DNA of 64,000 nucleotides from Novosphingobium aerophilum (GTDB lineage: Bacteria > Pseudomonadota > Alphaproteobacteria > Sphingomonadales > Sphingomonadaceae): positions 124,001-188,000 of the forward strand of contig NZ_JACLAU010000001.1 of the NCBI RefSeq assembly GCF_014230305.1, given 5' to 3'. Position numbers and translations under genes: made by a program. The notes under the pieces are model-generated. The model did no database searches. It was not told where the DNA came from and saw only the letters and a program-made list of their open reading frames with translations. Shown here piece by piece: positions 43,704 to 51,917 of the stretch. Each line of letters begins with the position of its first letter. The stretch's first letter is position 1.

Positions 43704-44486
43704 ATGGGTGGGAACAGGCTGGCTGGACGCACCGCCGTCGTCACCGGAGGCGGCGGTGGAATCGGGCGGGGCATTGCCCTGCGCTTCGCTGCCGAGGGCG
43801 CGGCCGTGGTGGTGGCCGAGTTCGATCCGGCACTGGGTGAATCGTGTGTCGAGCAGATCGGCGCGCGCGGCGGGACAGCCCGGTTCATCCCGACCGACGT
43901 GACCGATCGCGCCAGCGTCGAGGCGATGATGACGGCGGCCGGGCCGGTCGATATCCTGGTCAACAACGCGTGGCGCGGCAGCGGGCAGCAGCGGATCGAA
44001 CACAAGACCGACGATCAGTTCGATCTCGCCCTGCGCTTCGGGGTCTATGCCGCGCAATGGGCGATGCGGGCGGCGCTGCCGCACATGAAGGCGCAGGGCT
44101 GGGGCCGGATCGTCAACATCGCCTCGCTCAACGGGGTCAATGCCCATATCGGTACGGCCGACTACAATGTCGCCAAGGAGGGCCTGCGGGCCCTGACCCG
44201 CACCGCCGCGCGCGAATGGGCGCCTTACGGCATTTGCTGCAACATCATCTGCCCGGCGGCGCTGGCGGATTCGATGCGGCGGGTGATGGCCCAGCAGCCT
44301 GGCATGATCGAGGCGATCGAGGCGGCCAATCCGATGGGCCGGATGGGCGATCCCGAGGCCGACATCGGCCCGGTCGCCGCCTTCCTCGCCAGCGAGGATG
44401 CGCGCTATGTCACCGGCAACACGCTGTTCGTCGATGGCGGCGGGCACATCAACGGGGTTGCCTGGGCGCCCCAGCTCGACGACTGA
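43704..44486 (+). CDS. SDR family oxidoreductase
   Basis: A 260-aa short-chain dehydrogenase with TGGGGGIGRG, NNAW, NIASLNGVNAHIGTADYNVAK (catalytic Ser/Tyr/Lys; split here as ASLNG and YNVAK) and the ending VDGGGHI. GGAAAGGGG lies before the ATG. It is the only plus-strand enzyme of this part of the island and is convergent with another SDR. Its upstream region contains TACGCA, as do the promoters near 57.86 and 62.57 kb. Confidence 0.92.
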   Translation: MGGNRLAGRTAVVTGGGGGIGRGIALRFAAEGAAVVVAEFDPALGESCVEQIGARGGTARFIPTDVTDRASVEAMMTAAGPVDILVNNAWRGSGQQRIEHKTDDQFDLALRFGVYAAQWAMRAALPHMKAQGWGRIVNIASLNGVNAHIGTADYNVAKEGLRALTRTAAREWAPYGICCNIICPAALADSMRRVMAQQPGMIEAIEAANPMGRMGDPEADIGPVAAFLASEDARYVTGNTLFVDGGGHINGVAWAPQLDD

Positions 44487-44507
44487 ACCCAGCGGCGGCG
44501 CAGCGCG

Positions 44508-45257
44508 TCAGCCGGAAATCGTATAGCCGCCGTCCACGGCCAGGGTCTGCCCGGTGATCCAGCTCGCCGCCGGACTGGCCAGGAACAGGATCGCCTGGGC
44601 AATGTCCTCGGGCTCACCCAGCCGGCCGAGTGGGGTGCGGGCCAGCATCGGGGCGGTCCAGGCCTCCTCGGCGAAGGTCCCGGCCGTCATCCGGCTGCGG
44701 GTCAGCCCGGCCGCCACGGCGTTGGCCCGGACCCCGCGGGCGCCCCACTGCGCCGCCATGGTCCGGGTCAGCCCGACCAGCCCCGTCTTGGCGGCGCCAT
44801 AGCCCGGCACGATCGGGATGCCGAAGAAGCTGCTCATCGAGGCGATCGCGATCACCGAACCGCCTCCGGGGATCGTGCTGTCCGCCAGCAGGTCGACGCT
44901 GCGCCGGGCCATGCGGAAGGTGCCGTTGAGGAGCATCCGCACCGCCCGGTCGAACACGTCGGGTTCCCACTCGTCGAGCCCGATCGAGGGCAGGGCGAAG
45001 CCGCCGCTGTTGACCAGCACGTCAAGCCGGGGCAGCGCGGCGGCCACGGCGTCGATCTGCGCGGGCTGCTCCACGTCGAGCTGGAGATAGCGGTAGCCCG
45101 ACAGGTCCGCGTCATAGTCGGCCGCGCTGCCCCGGGTCCCGGTGATCGTCACCTCGGCCCCGGCCGCGCGAAAGCCCGCCGCAGTGGCCGCGCCGATCCC
45201 GCTCGTGCCACCGGTGACCAGGACATGAGCCCCGGCAAAGTCATGCTTGGGTCCCAT
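44508..45257 (-). CDS. SDR family oxidoreductase, last gene of six-gene operon
   Basis: A 249-aa short-chain dehydrogenase: TGGTSGIG cofactor loop, NSGG in place of NNAG, catalytic YGAAK and C-terminal AVDGGYTISG. It overlaps the stop of the Gfo/Idh gene as TGATG. Its position suggests it oxidises or reduces an intermediate produced by the oxidoreductase and TIM-barrel genes just upstream. Confidence 0.92.
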   Translation of the reverse strand: MGPKHDFAGAHVLVTGGTSGIGAATAAGFRAAGAEVTITGTRGSAADYDADLSGYRYLQLDVEQPAQIDAVAAALPRLDVLVNSGGFALPSIGLDEWEPDVFDRAVRMLLNGTFRMARRSVDLLADSTIPGGGSVIAIASMSSFFGIPIVPGYGAAKTGLVGLTRTMAAQWGARGVRANAVAAGLTRSRMTAGTFAEEAWTAPMLARTPLGRLGEPEDIAQAILFLASPAASWITGQTLAVDGGYTISG

Positions 45258-46390
45258 CAGTCCTGCTCCACCTCCACCCAGCGCCGTTCCGCGTCCGATC
45301 GCCGCGCCGCATCGAGCACGGCCTGTCCCGCCACCGCATCGGCAAAGGTGCCGAAGGGATCGGGCAGCGGCGGCGATCGGCCCTCGATCCGGGCCCGCAC
45401 CTGCGCGAACAGCTTGGCATAGGGCGCCACGTCGAAGCCCTGGCTGTGCCAGCGGTCCATCTCGGTCTGGACCAGCTCGCTGATCGGAAAGGGCGCGGGC
45501 GGCGGGTTGACCAGCTCGGCGGGCATCTCGACCTGCCGCGCCCCGGCGGCATCCTGCAGCCACACCTGTTCCGGATCGCCAAAGGCTGCGCCCGACTGGA
45601 TCCAGGCCGCGCCGTGGCTGCCGGCGACCTTGGTCGACATCACGAAGGGGCCCGGGAAGCACAGCGCGGCCTCGATCAGGCCCATGCATCCGCCAGCGGT
45701 CTGGAACTGCAGCGTATAGTAATCGTCCGAGGTCTGCGTCGGCCGCCCGGTCGCCAGCTTGCGCAGCACCGCGCTGACCCGTGCGATCGGGCCCAGGGTG
45801 GTCAGCGCCTGGTCGATCATGTGCGTGCCGAACGCCCCCAGGAACCCGCCACCCTGCGCGGCATCGGTCCACCAGTCCGCCAGCGGCTCGCTCTGGTCGC
45901 CGCCGGGCTGCTGGTAGATGCGGTGGAACATCAACGGTTGGCCGATGGCACCCGCACGGACCACCCGGGCGAGCAGCGCCTGGGCGCTGTCGAAGCGGAA
46001 CTCGGCACCCAGCGCATGGACGATCCCGGCCTGCTCGGCCGCGGCGCGCATCTCGCGGGCCTGGGCCAGATCGCGGGCGAAGGGCTTTTCGCAGACCACG
46101 TGGCGGCCCGCCGCGATCGCCTGCATCACCGGGGTGTGGTGGGCATGGGGCGGGGTGGCCACGGTCACCAGCCGGATCGCCGGATCCTCGGCCAGAACCC
46201 GGGGCAGGTCATTGGCGGCCAGTGGGATGTCCAGCGGCGCGGCCCGGCGGCGGGTCTTGTCCAGATCGCGCCCGATGATCGCGCGAACATCGAAGCCGGC
46301 CTCGCGCAGCGCGCGGACATGGGTGAACAGGCCGAAGCCGGTGCCGACCACGACCGCGCCGATGGGGGCTGCGATTGGTGTATCCGTCAT
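45257..46390 (-). CDS. Gfo/Idh/MocA family oxidoreductase
   Basis: A 377-aa NAD(P)-dependent oxidoreductase. The N-terminal Rossmann fold begins GAVVVGTGFG; the family signature EKP (VVCEKPFARD) is near residue 100, and GAFGTHMIDQ near 190 holds the catalytic His region. Family members oxidise sugar or cyclitol hydroxyls. It overlaps the TIM-barrel isomerase gene by 4 bp. Such a pair can open glycosidic bonds by a 3-keto route, which I suggest here as inference. Confidence 0.92.
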   Translation of the reverse strand: MTDTPIAAPIGAVVVGTGFGLFTHVRALREAGFDVRAIIGRDLDKTRRRAAPLDIPLAANDLPRVLAEDPAIRLVTVATPPHAHHTPVMQAIAAGRHVVCEKPFARDLAQAREMRAAAEQAGIVHALGAEFRFDSAQALLARVVRAGAIGQPLMFHRIYQQPGGDQSEPLADWWTDAAQGGGFLGAFGTHMIDQALTTLGPIARVSAVLRKLATGRPTQTSDDYYTLQFQTAGGCMGLIEAALCFPGPFVMSTKVAGSHGAAWIQSGAAFGDPEQVWLQDAAGARQVEMPAELVNPPPAPFPISELVQTEMDRWHSQGFDVAPYAKLFAQVRARIEGRSPPLPDPFGTFADAVAGQAVLDAARRSDAERRWVEVEQD

Positions 46391-47250
46391 GCTTCTCCCC
46401 TCACCTGGGCAAGCAGTGCCCGCGTTGTCCCGGCCCAGGCCCGGGCGACCTCCTCGGGAGCCTGCCCGGCCTGGCGGGCATGGAACACCTCCACCCCGAT
46501 CGGGGCCGTGCTGCCGATCGCGTCGAGCGTGCTGACCAGGCCCGCCAGATCGAGCTCACCCTCGCCGGGCAGCAATCGCCCGGTCATCAGTTCGGCCCAC
46601 AGGTCCGGGGGCCCCGCCGCCGGCGCATCGCAGAGCTGGACGGTGTGAATGCGCTCGCCCGGGATCGCCGCCAGATCGGCCAGGGTCGATCCGCTGCGGA
46701 ACAGATGCCAGGCATCGATCGTCAGCCCGCCATTGCCGCGTCCGGCGGCAGAAACGATCGCCCAGGCCTCGCCCAGGGTGGCGATCGCGCTGACCGGCAG
46801 GAATTCGATATGGGCCTTCAGCCCGTGCTCCGCGGCCAGATCACACAGGGCGGCAAAGCCCTCGGCCGCCTCGTCAAGGCTGGGCGGGGTGGGGGACAAG
46901 TCGATCGCGGCGACCGACCGCGCGCCGATCCGCGCCGCGGTTTCGACCACGCGGCGGGCGGTCAGGCCCCGCAGCAGCGTGTCCAGTTCGGGCACCCGGC
47001 AGCCGGCCGTGTCCTGCCGGGCCATCCAGTTGGCGGTGCAATCCATCTCGGCCACCTGCAATCCGGCGTCAGCAATGCGCCGGGCGATCTCGCCGGCACT
47101 CATGCCCGCGGCTTCGAGCGCCCAGACGTCCCCGGGCTGGAGCGAGAGCGCGTCGAACCCGGCAGCGGCGACCGCGCCGATCCGCTCGAGCAGGGGAACG
47201 TGGGCCATCGGCGGCGAACAGAAGACCAGCGAGGCGGGACCGAGCGCCAT
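46387..47250 (-). CDS. TIM-barrel sugar isomerase/epimerase family protein
   Basis: A 287-aa protein of the xylose isomerase-like (AP endonuclease 2) superfamily. Metal-binding candidates are E in HIEFLPVS, D/H in LTIDAWHLFRSG, and E in GVEVFHARQ. Enzymes of this fold isomerise, epimerise or eliminate from keto-sugars. It overlaps the DUF1214 gene by one base and the Gfo/Idh gene by four, so a stoichiometric functional unit is likely. Confidence 0.87.
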   Translation of the reverse strand: MALGPASLVFCSPPMAHVPLLERIGAVAAAGFDALSLQPGDVWALEAAGMSAGEIARRIADAGLQVAEMDCTANWMARQDTAGCRVPELDTLLRGLTARRVVETAARIGARSVAAIDLSPTPPSLDEAAEGFAALCDLAAEHGLKAHIEFLPVSAIATLGEAWAIVSAAGRGNGGLTIDAWHLFRSGSTLADLAAIPGERIHTVQLCDAPAAGPPDLWAELMTGRLLPGEGELDLAGLVSTLDAIGSTAPIGVEVFHARQAGQAPEEVARAWAGTTRALLAQVRGEA

Positions 47251-48506
47251 CAGTCGATGAACGCCCCGGTCCGGACCATCGCGGCGGGATCGAGCGCGGC
47301 CGGGCCGCGCGCGGCCAGCTCGGCCAGCGGCAGCCGCCACAACCGCACCGGGGCGGTGGCCGGGGTCTGGACGAACCGCAGACCCCAGATGCCCCGTTCG
47401 TGGCCATAGCTGTCGATCCAGTTGCCTCCCAGCCCAGGATCGCGCTCGGCGATGATCACCCGCACCGTCCCGTCGGCTTCTGCGACATGGCGGCGGTTGT
47501 TGATCCAGCCGTTGCCATCCTCGAACGTGTCGAGGTTTTCCTGCCAGATGTTGCACAACTGGAAGTTCCAGTACTCGCAGGGTGGCGGGGTGAATTCCAG
47601 CACCAGGGCTTCGTCGAGGCCCTTTTCCCAACCCCCGAAGGCGACATGGCGATCCGGCACGCCGCCGTTCGACAGGTACTGGGCCCGGCTGTAGTCGAGC
47701 CGGTTGAGCCGCGCGGCGAAATTGCCCTGGCTGCCCTGCCACCAGTTGCGGACCAGCTCGGCATAGCCGAGCACGGCCTGGGCGGTCCAGGCAAGCCCGT
47801 CGGCGATCAGCTCGGGCGTGACCGGCTCGGGCGCGGCCCCGTCCATCCGGGTGATGGTGAAGGCGGGCGCGGTCTCGGTGACACGATCGCCCCAGACGGT
47901 GCGGATCAGGATGGAGTTGCTCTCGGGCAGCAGCCGCAGCCAGTTGTGGCCCGGCCCGGGATCGTTCTGGGAGAGCACGATGGCGAAGGTTCCGTCGGCT
48001 TCCACCCGCAGTTGGCCCGAGTGGAGGAAGCCGGTGGTCTTGAGGTTGGCAGGATCGAACCGCGCCAGCCCGGCCGCGCCCTGCGTGGCCCAGTCCTCGG
48101 CGCCGGCCACGGCCGGGGCCGGGCAGGTCAGCACCGCCATGACGAAATAGGGGATCGTCCCGCGTGTGCCGGTGATCCGATAGTCCCGCGCCGCATCGAA
48201 CTGGCACATCAGGTGGTCCTGATCGACCGTCTGGACGTTGATCGACTGGCGCCAGACCATGTCGCGCAGCCGGGGCCGGGTCGGCTCGGCGTTCTCGAGC
48301 AGGCGCTCCATGCTCGACCGGGCCAGCCGGGTCATGAACCGGTACCATTCGGCCCGGTCCAGATCGGACAGCGGACCCTCGACCTGGGCGATGTGGCGCC
48401 CCGCCACCTTCAGCGTATCGCAGAAATCGTCCCAGGCCTGGCCGGACAGCAGGCGCTCCCGCGCGATGGTGCGGGCCGGTTCGGTTGCGGCGGGATCGTC
48501 GGTCAT
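47250..48506 (-). CDS. DUF1214 domain protein (copy 2)
   Basis: A 418-aa homolog of 40595-41692, longer at both ends. Conserved positions include DYRITGTRGTIPYF, NWLRLLPESNS, CEYWNFQLCNIWQENLD and ERDPGLGGNWIDSYGHERG. There is no signal peptide. It sits between the sulfotransferase and the isomerase in the six-gene operon, with 3 bp and overlapping junctions. The recurrent placement of this family beside oxygenase and SDR genes suggests an enzymatic role that is not yet described, to my knowledge. Confidence 0.82.
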   Translation of the reverse strand: MTDDPAATEPARTIARERLLSGQAWDDFCDTLKVAGRHIAQVEGPLSDLDRAEWYRFMTRLARSSMERLLENAEPTRPRLRDMVWRQSINVQTVDQDHLMCQFDAARDYRITGTRGTIPYFVMAVLTCPAPAVAGAEDWATQGAAGLARFDPANLKTTGFLHSGQLRVEADGTFAIVLSQNDPGPGHNWLRLLPESNSILIRTVWGDRVTETAPAFTITRMDGAAPEPVTPELIADGLAWTAQAVLGYAELVRNWWQGSQGNFAARLNRLDYSRAQYLSNGGVPDRHVAFGGWEKGLDEALVLEFTPPPCEYWNFQLCNIWQENLDTFEDGNGWINNRRHVAEADGTVRVIIAERDPGLGGNWIDSYGHERGIWGLRFVQTPATAPVRLWRLPLAELAARGPAALDPAAMVRTGAFID

Positions 48507-48509
48507 GGA

Positions 48510-49799
48510 TCAGCCCTCCTGCTCGACCGGGAAACGATCGTAGTAGAAGGCAAACTGCCGGCGCAGCGCGGCCACATCGGAGCCGAAGGTTCCCTCCAGG
48601 TCGTAGATCACCTTGCCCGCGGCATGGCGCGGGTTCTCGGCCAGATAGCCACGCAGCTTCGCCTCGGTCGCGGGGGGCAGGTCGAGCCCGGCAAGCGCGT
48701 AGATCCGTCGCGCCATGCCCTCCTGATCGGCCATGTAGTCATGGAACAGCACGTCAATCGACTGGTCCGGCCCCCAGACATCGCGCTGGGCCACGCATTC
48801 GCGCAGGAGGCGCTCGATCCGTCCGGCCCAGTGCCGGGCCAGTCCGGGGGGATCGGTCGGGTCACGGCGGATGCGGTCGGAGTAGCCCAGCATCGTCGTC
48901 AGTGACCGCAGCACGTCAACCGGATCGCGATGGGTGATGACCATCGTCGCATCGGGGAACACCGCCTTGATCGCGGCCAGGTTCTCCATGTGCTGGGGGG
49001 ACTTGAGCAGCCACCGCCGCCGCATCCGCTCCGGATCGCGGCCGCGGTCGCCGCGATACCACGTGATGACCTGCAGCACCTTCTTTTCGTAAGCGTAGGA
49101 CACCCGGCGATCGTGGGCCAGGTAGTGGTCGATCCAGCGCGGCAGGCGGCTCTGGAACTCCCAGTTATAGCAGTTCATGTCCATGAACATCAGTTCGTTG
49201 TCTTCATGGATGTCGGTCGCGGCCATTTCGTGCATGGCCGCCATGTGCGGCAACAGCCGTCCGAAGGCTCCCCACACCGCGGCCGATCGGGCCAGCCGGG
49301 GATCGATTTCGCCGGGCGCCACCTCGATCGCGGGGACCGGCTCTTCGGATTCCCACAAGGTCAGGGCATGCAGCCGGTCGTCGCGCGACAACCAGTTGAC
49401 CAGGTGGGTGGTGCCCGATCGCGGCAGGCCGGCGATGACGATGGGCCGCTCGATCGGGATCCCGAGGATCTCGGGATGCTGCTTGACCAGGTCCTCGATC
49501 CGCAGCCGGTTGGCCATCACCCGGACCGCGCCCTGGAGGATGGTGATGCGCCCGCCCCGGGTCAGTCCGGCATCCTCGTCCAGGGCCCGGAGAATGACAG
49601 CCAGCCTTTCGCGAAATCCCGTGTCCGGGCCGAAGTCGGACAGCCCGGTCTCGGCCATGGCGCGGTCCAGCACCTCGGTTACGGTCAGGCGATCGGGCCA
49701 GTCGGACGGGCCGAGGCGCGCCGCGGCCAGCTCGGGCGAAATCGCCGGATCGGCCATGTCGTCGATGCGGATGATGGCCGGCAGGGCGGACCCGGTCAT
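48510..49799 (-). CDS. Sulfotransferase family protein
   Basis: A 429-aa protein with the PAPS 5'-phosphosulfate loop IAGLPRSGTTHLVNWL (about residues 120-135) and the 3'-phosphate region VFPDATMVITHRDPVDVLRS. The C-terminal FDRFPVEQ-type ending is common in this bacterial group. It might sulfate a hydroxylated substrate, or bind one without transferring. A sulfotransferase inside a catabolic operon is unusual. It starts 3 bp after the Zn-dehydrogenase stop. Confidence 0.87.
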   Translation of the reverse strand: MTGSALPAIIRIDDMADPAISPELAAARLGPSDWPDRLTVTEVLDRAMAETGLSDFGPDTGFRERLAVILRALDEDAGLTRGGRITILQGAVRVMANRLRIEDLVKQHPEILGIPIERPIVIAGLPRSGTTHLVNWLSRDDRLHALTLWESEEPVPAIEVAPGEIDPRLARSAAVWGAFGRLLPHMAAMHEMAATDIHEDNELMFMDMNCYNWEFQSRLPRWIDHYLAHDRRVSYAYEKKVLQVITWYRGDRGRDPERMRRRWLLKSPQHMENLAAIKAVFPDATMVITHRDPVDVLRSLTTMLGYSDRIRRDPTDPPGLARHWAGRIERLLRECVAQRDVWGPDQSIDVLFHDYMADQEGMARRIYALAGLDLPPATEAKLRGYLAENPRHAAGKVIYDLEGTFGSDVAALRRQFAFYYDRFPVEQEG

Positions 49800-49802
49800 C
49801 GC

Positions 49803-50858
49803 TCAGGCCGCCATGTCGAAGGTCAGCATGACCTTGGCCGCCCGGGCGGGGTCGCGCGCCGTGGCCAGGGCTTCATCGAACCGCCCGAAATCATAGCGGT
49901 GGCTGATCAGCGGAGCGAGATCGATGGCGCGCTCGCCCAGCATGGCGATGGCCTCGCCGAACTCGACCGGCCGGTTGTCGGCGATCGATCCGGCGATCGT
50001 GATCTCGTTGGCCATCAGGCGGAACAGGTCGAGTTCGAGCGGCCGGTGGTGCAGGGCAACGACGGCGACCCGCGCGCGGTACTTCGCGATGCCGAGCAGC
50101 TCGGCCAGGGCCGCGCCGGAGCCTGCGCAGTCGACGAACACGTCGGTGCCGACCCAGGGCGCGCCGAACCGTTCCCCCGCGCCGTGCAGGCGGGCGAGGG
50201 CGGCCGGTGCCGGCTCCTCCCCCACGTCGATCGCGGCCGCTGCGCCGAGCGCGCGGGCGCGGTCGAGCCGCTCGGCCACGCGATCGAAGATCACCACGTC
50301 CTGCACACCCAGATGGCGCAGCATGATCACGGCGGAAAGGCCGATCGGACCGGCCCCGAGCACGGCCACCCGGTCGGCCGGGCCAACCCGGGCCACCCGC
50401 AGCGCGTGCAGCGCCACGGACAGCGGTTCGGCCAGGGCCGCCGCGGCGAAGGACAGGCCTTCAGGCAGGGCGAACAGCGTGTCGCCCAGCTTCGCCGCCG
50501 ATACGCGCAGGTAATCGGCCATGCCGCCGTCGGGCCCGCCGCCGCCGATGAAGGCGCGGTCCGGATTGACCGCGACGCGCAGGCCGATCGCGATGCCATC
50601 CACCCCCGGCCCGACCGCCGCGACCGTCCCGGCCAGCTCGTGCCCGATCGCCAGCGGTTCGCGCAGGGGTTCGACCCCGCCGAGGCTGCCCTGGGCAATG
50701 TAGCCCAGATCGCTGCCGCAGATGCCACAGGCTGCGACCCGCACGATCACCTCACCCGGTCCCGGCGAGGGCACGGGAACCCGGTCGATCCGGACGTCGC
50801 CCGGCCCATGGACCCGCGCGAGACGCATGACCGCAGGCTCATCGGCAGCTGTGCTCAT
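49803..50858 (-). CDS. Zinc-type alcohol dehydrogenase (MDR), first gene of six-gene operon
   Basis: A 351-aa medium-chain dehydrogenase. The catalytic zinc ligands are C47 (CGICGSD), H73 and E74 (GHELAG). The cofactor loop is VLGAGPIGLSAV. The four-cysteine structural zinc lobe is absent; NPDRAFIGGGGPDGGMADYL occupies that place. It probably oxidises an alcohol or polyol. Transcription starts in the 106-bp gap shared with the TetR regulator. Confidence 0.9.
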   Translation of the reverse strand: MSTAADEPAVMRLARVHGPGDVRIDRVPVPSPGPGEVIVRVAACGICGSDLGYIAQGSLGGVEPLREPLAIGHELAGTVAAVGPGVDGIAIGLRVAVNPDRAFIGGGGPDGGMADYLRVSAAKLGDTLFALPEGLSFAAAALAEPLSVALHALRVARVGPADRVAVLGAGPIGLSAVIMLRHLGVQDVVIFDRVAERLDRARALGAAAAIDVGEEPAPAALARLHGAGERFGAPWVGTDVFVDCAGSGAALAELLGIAKYRARVAVVALHHRPLELDLFRLMANEITIAGSIADNRPVEFGEAIAMLGERAIDLAPLISHRYDFGRFDEALATARDPARAAKVMLTFDMAA

Positions 50859-50902
50859 GCCGCGTCCTCTCCCGGCCCGGCTGGTTCGAATCGCGGGCCC
50901 GG

Positions 50903-50935
50903 TTGCGATAATATACCCGGCAGTGTACTTAGCAA
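50903..50935. promoter_or_regulatory. Overlapping divergent promoters with candidate TetR operator
   Basis: Plus strand: TTGCGA (50903-50908), 17-bp spacer, TACTTA (50926-50931) toward the TetR gene. Minus strand: TTGCTA (50935-50930), 16-bp spacer, TATTAT (50913-50908) toward the dehydrogenase operon. The imperfect inverted repeat TATAC-N6-GTGTA (50912-50927) overlaps both and is a good candidate repressor site. Confidence 0.55.
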
Positions 50936-50964
50936 GGCGGTCCGGGGGACGAGAGAGCACGCGG

Positions 50965-51642
50965 GTGAGGGCAGGGGCTAGGGCAAGTGCGGAATCGGGT
51001 GCGGAATCGGGTGCGGGGCCGGCCGGGGCGACCCGGCGCGGCCGACCCTCGGCGGACAGCACCCGGCTCCGCCAGGCCCGGCTGCTGGAAGTGGCACGCG
51101 GCATCTTCGTCCGGCGCGGCTATCGCGGCACCACCATGGACGAGGTCGCCGCCGCGGCCGGGGTCACCAAGCGCACCCTCTATGCCTGGCATCGCGACAA
51201 GGAGGCGCTGTTCCGCGCCTGCGTGCTGATCGGGGCCGAGCGGTTCCCGCGACTGTCTCCCGATCTGCTGGACCCGGGCGGACTGCGCGCCGTGCTGGAA
51301 CGCTATGTGATCGATCTCCACACCGAGCTGACCCGCGAGGACAGCCTGGGCATGGGGGTCCTGTTCCAGCGCGAGGCGGCCGAGTTTCCCGAACTGTCGG
51401 CCTCGATCCAGCGCGGCCACCTGGACTACATGATCGCCCCGCTGGCCACGTTCCTGCGCCGCCACGGCCTGGAGGAGGACGGCTCGACCGAGCGCACCAT
51501 GCTGTTCGTGGCCATGGCGCTGTCACCGCTGCACAACACCATGCTGGTCGGCCTGCCGCTGCCGGATGCGGCTGGGCTCGCGGCCCATGCCTCGCGCTGC
51601 GTGGCGATCTTCCTGGCGGGGCGGGGGGATGGGTTGGGATGA
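50965..51642 (+). CDS. TetR/AcrR family transcriptional regulator
   Basis: A 225-aa repressor-type regulator. The N-terminal HTH reads GIFVRRGYRGTTMDEVAAAA then GVTKRTLYAWHRDKEALFRA. The first 25 residues are a low-complexity Ala/Gly/Ser extension from repeated CGGAATCGGGTG units. GTG at 50965 is the best start, with GAGAG upstream. It is divergent from the six-gene operon and likely represses it and itself until an intermediate binds. Confidence 0.9.
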   Translation: MRAGARASAESGAESGAGPAGATRRGRPSADSTRLRQARLLEVARGIFVRRGYRGTTMDEVAAAAGVTKRTLYAWHRDKEALFRACVLIGAERFPRLSPDLLDPGGLRAVLERYVIDLHTELTREDSLGMGVLFQREAAEFPELSASIQRGHLDYMIAPLATFLRRHGLEEDGSTERTMLFVAMALSPLHNTMLVGLPLPDAAGLAAHASRCVAIFLAGRGDGLG

Positions 51643-51696
51643 CAGGGTTTGCCCGGGAGCGGGCGTTGATTCCTGCTCTGTTTCCGCACCAAACCC

Positions 51697-51830
51697 CGCT
51701 CAGGCTGAGCCTGTCGAAGCCCTCGCGCGGCGGTTGAACTGGGTGTTCGAGGCGGTTCCGCCGCGAGGCAGGGTAGCAGGCGTGTGGGGCGGATGGCGGC
51801 GCGTGGCCTTCGACAGGCTCAGGCTGAGCG
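51697..51830. repeat. Inverted pair of extragenic palindromic repeats
   Basis: Copy one (51697-51722) reads CGCTCAGGCTGAGCCTGTCG plus AAGCCC, and copy two (51805-51830) is its reverse complement with two or three differences. They lie head to head in the 275-bp convergent gap between the TetR and amidohydrolase genes. I recall this sequence type as dispersed in sphingomonad genomes. The pair could fold into a long hairpin and act as a bidirectional terminator. Confidence 0.7.
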
Positions 51831-51917
51831 GAGTGTGGTGATGTACGATTGTCTTGTTGGTGACCCTATCCACCCATCCGACCAGCGTCCGCTTCCCACC
51901 CATCCCGGACATCACCC

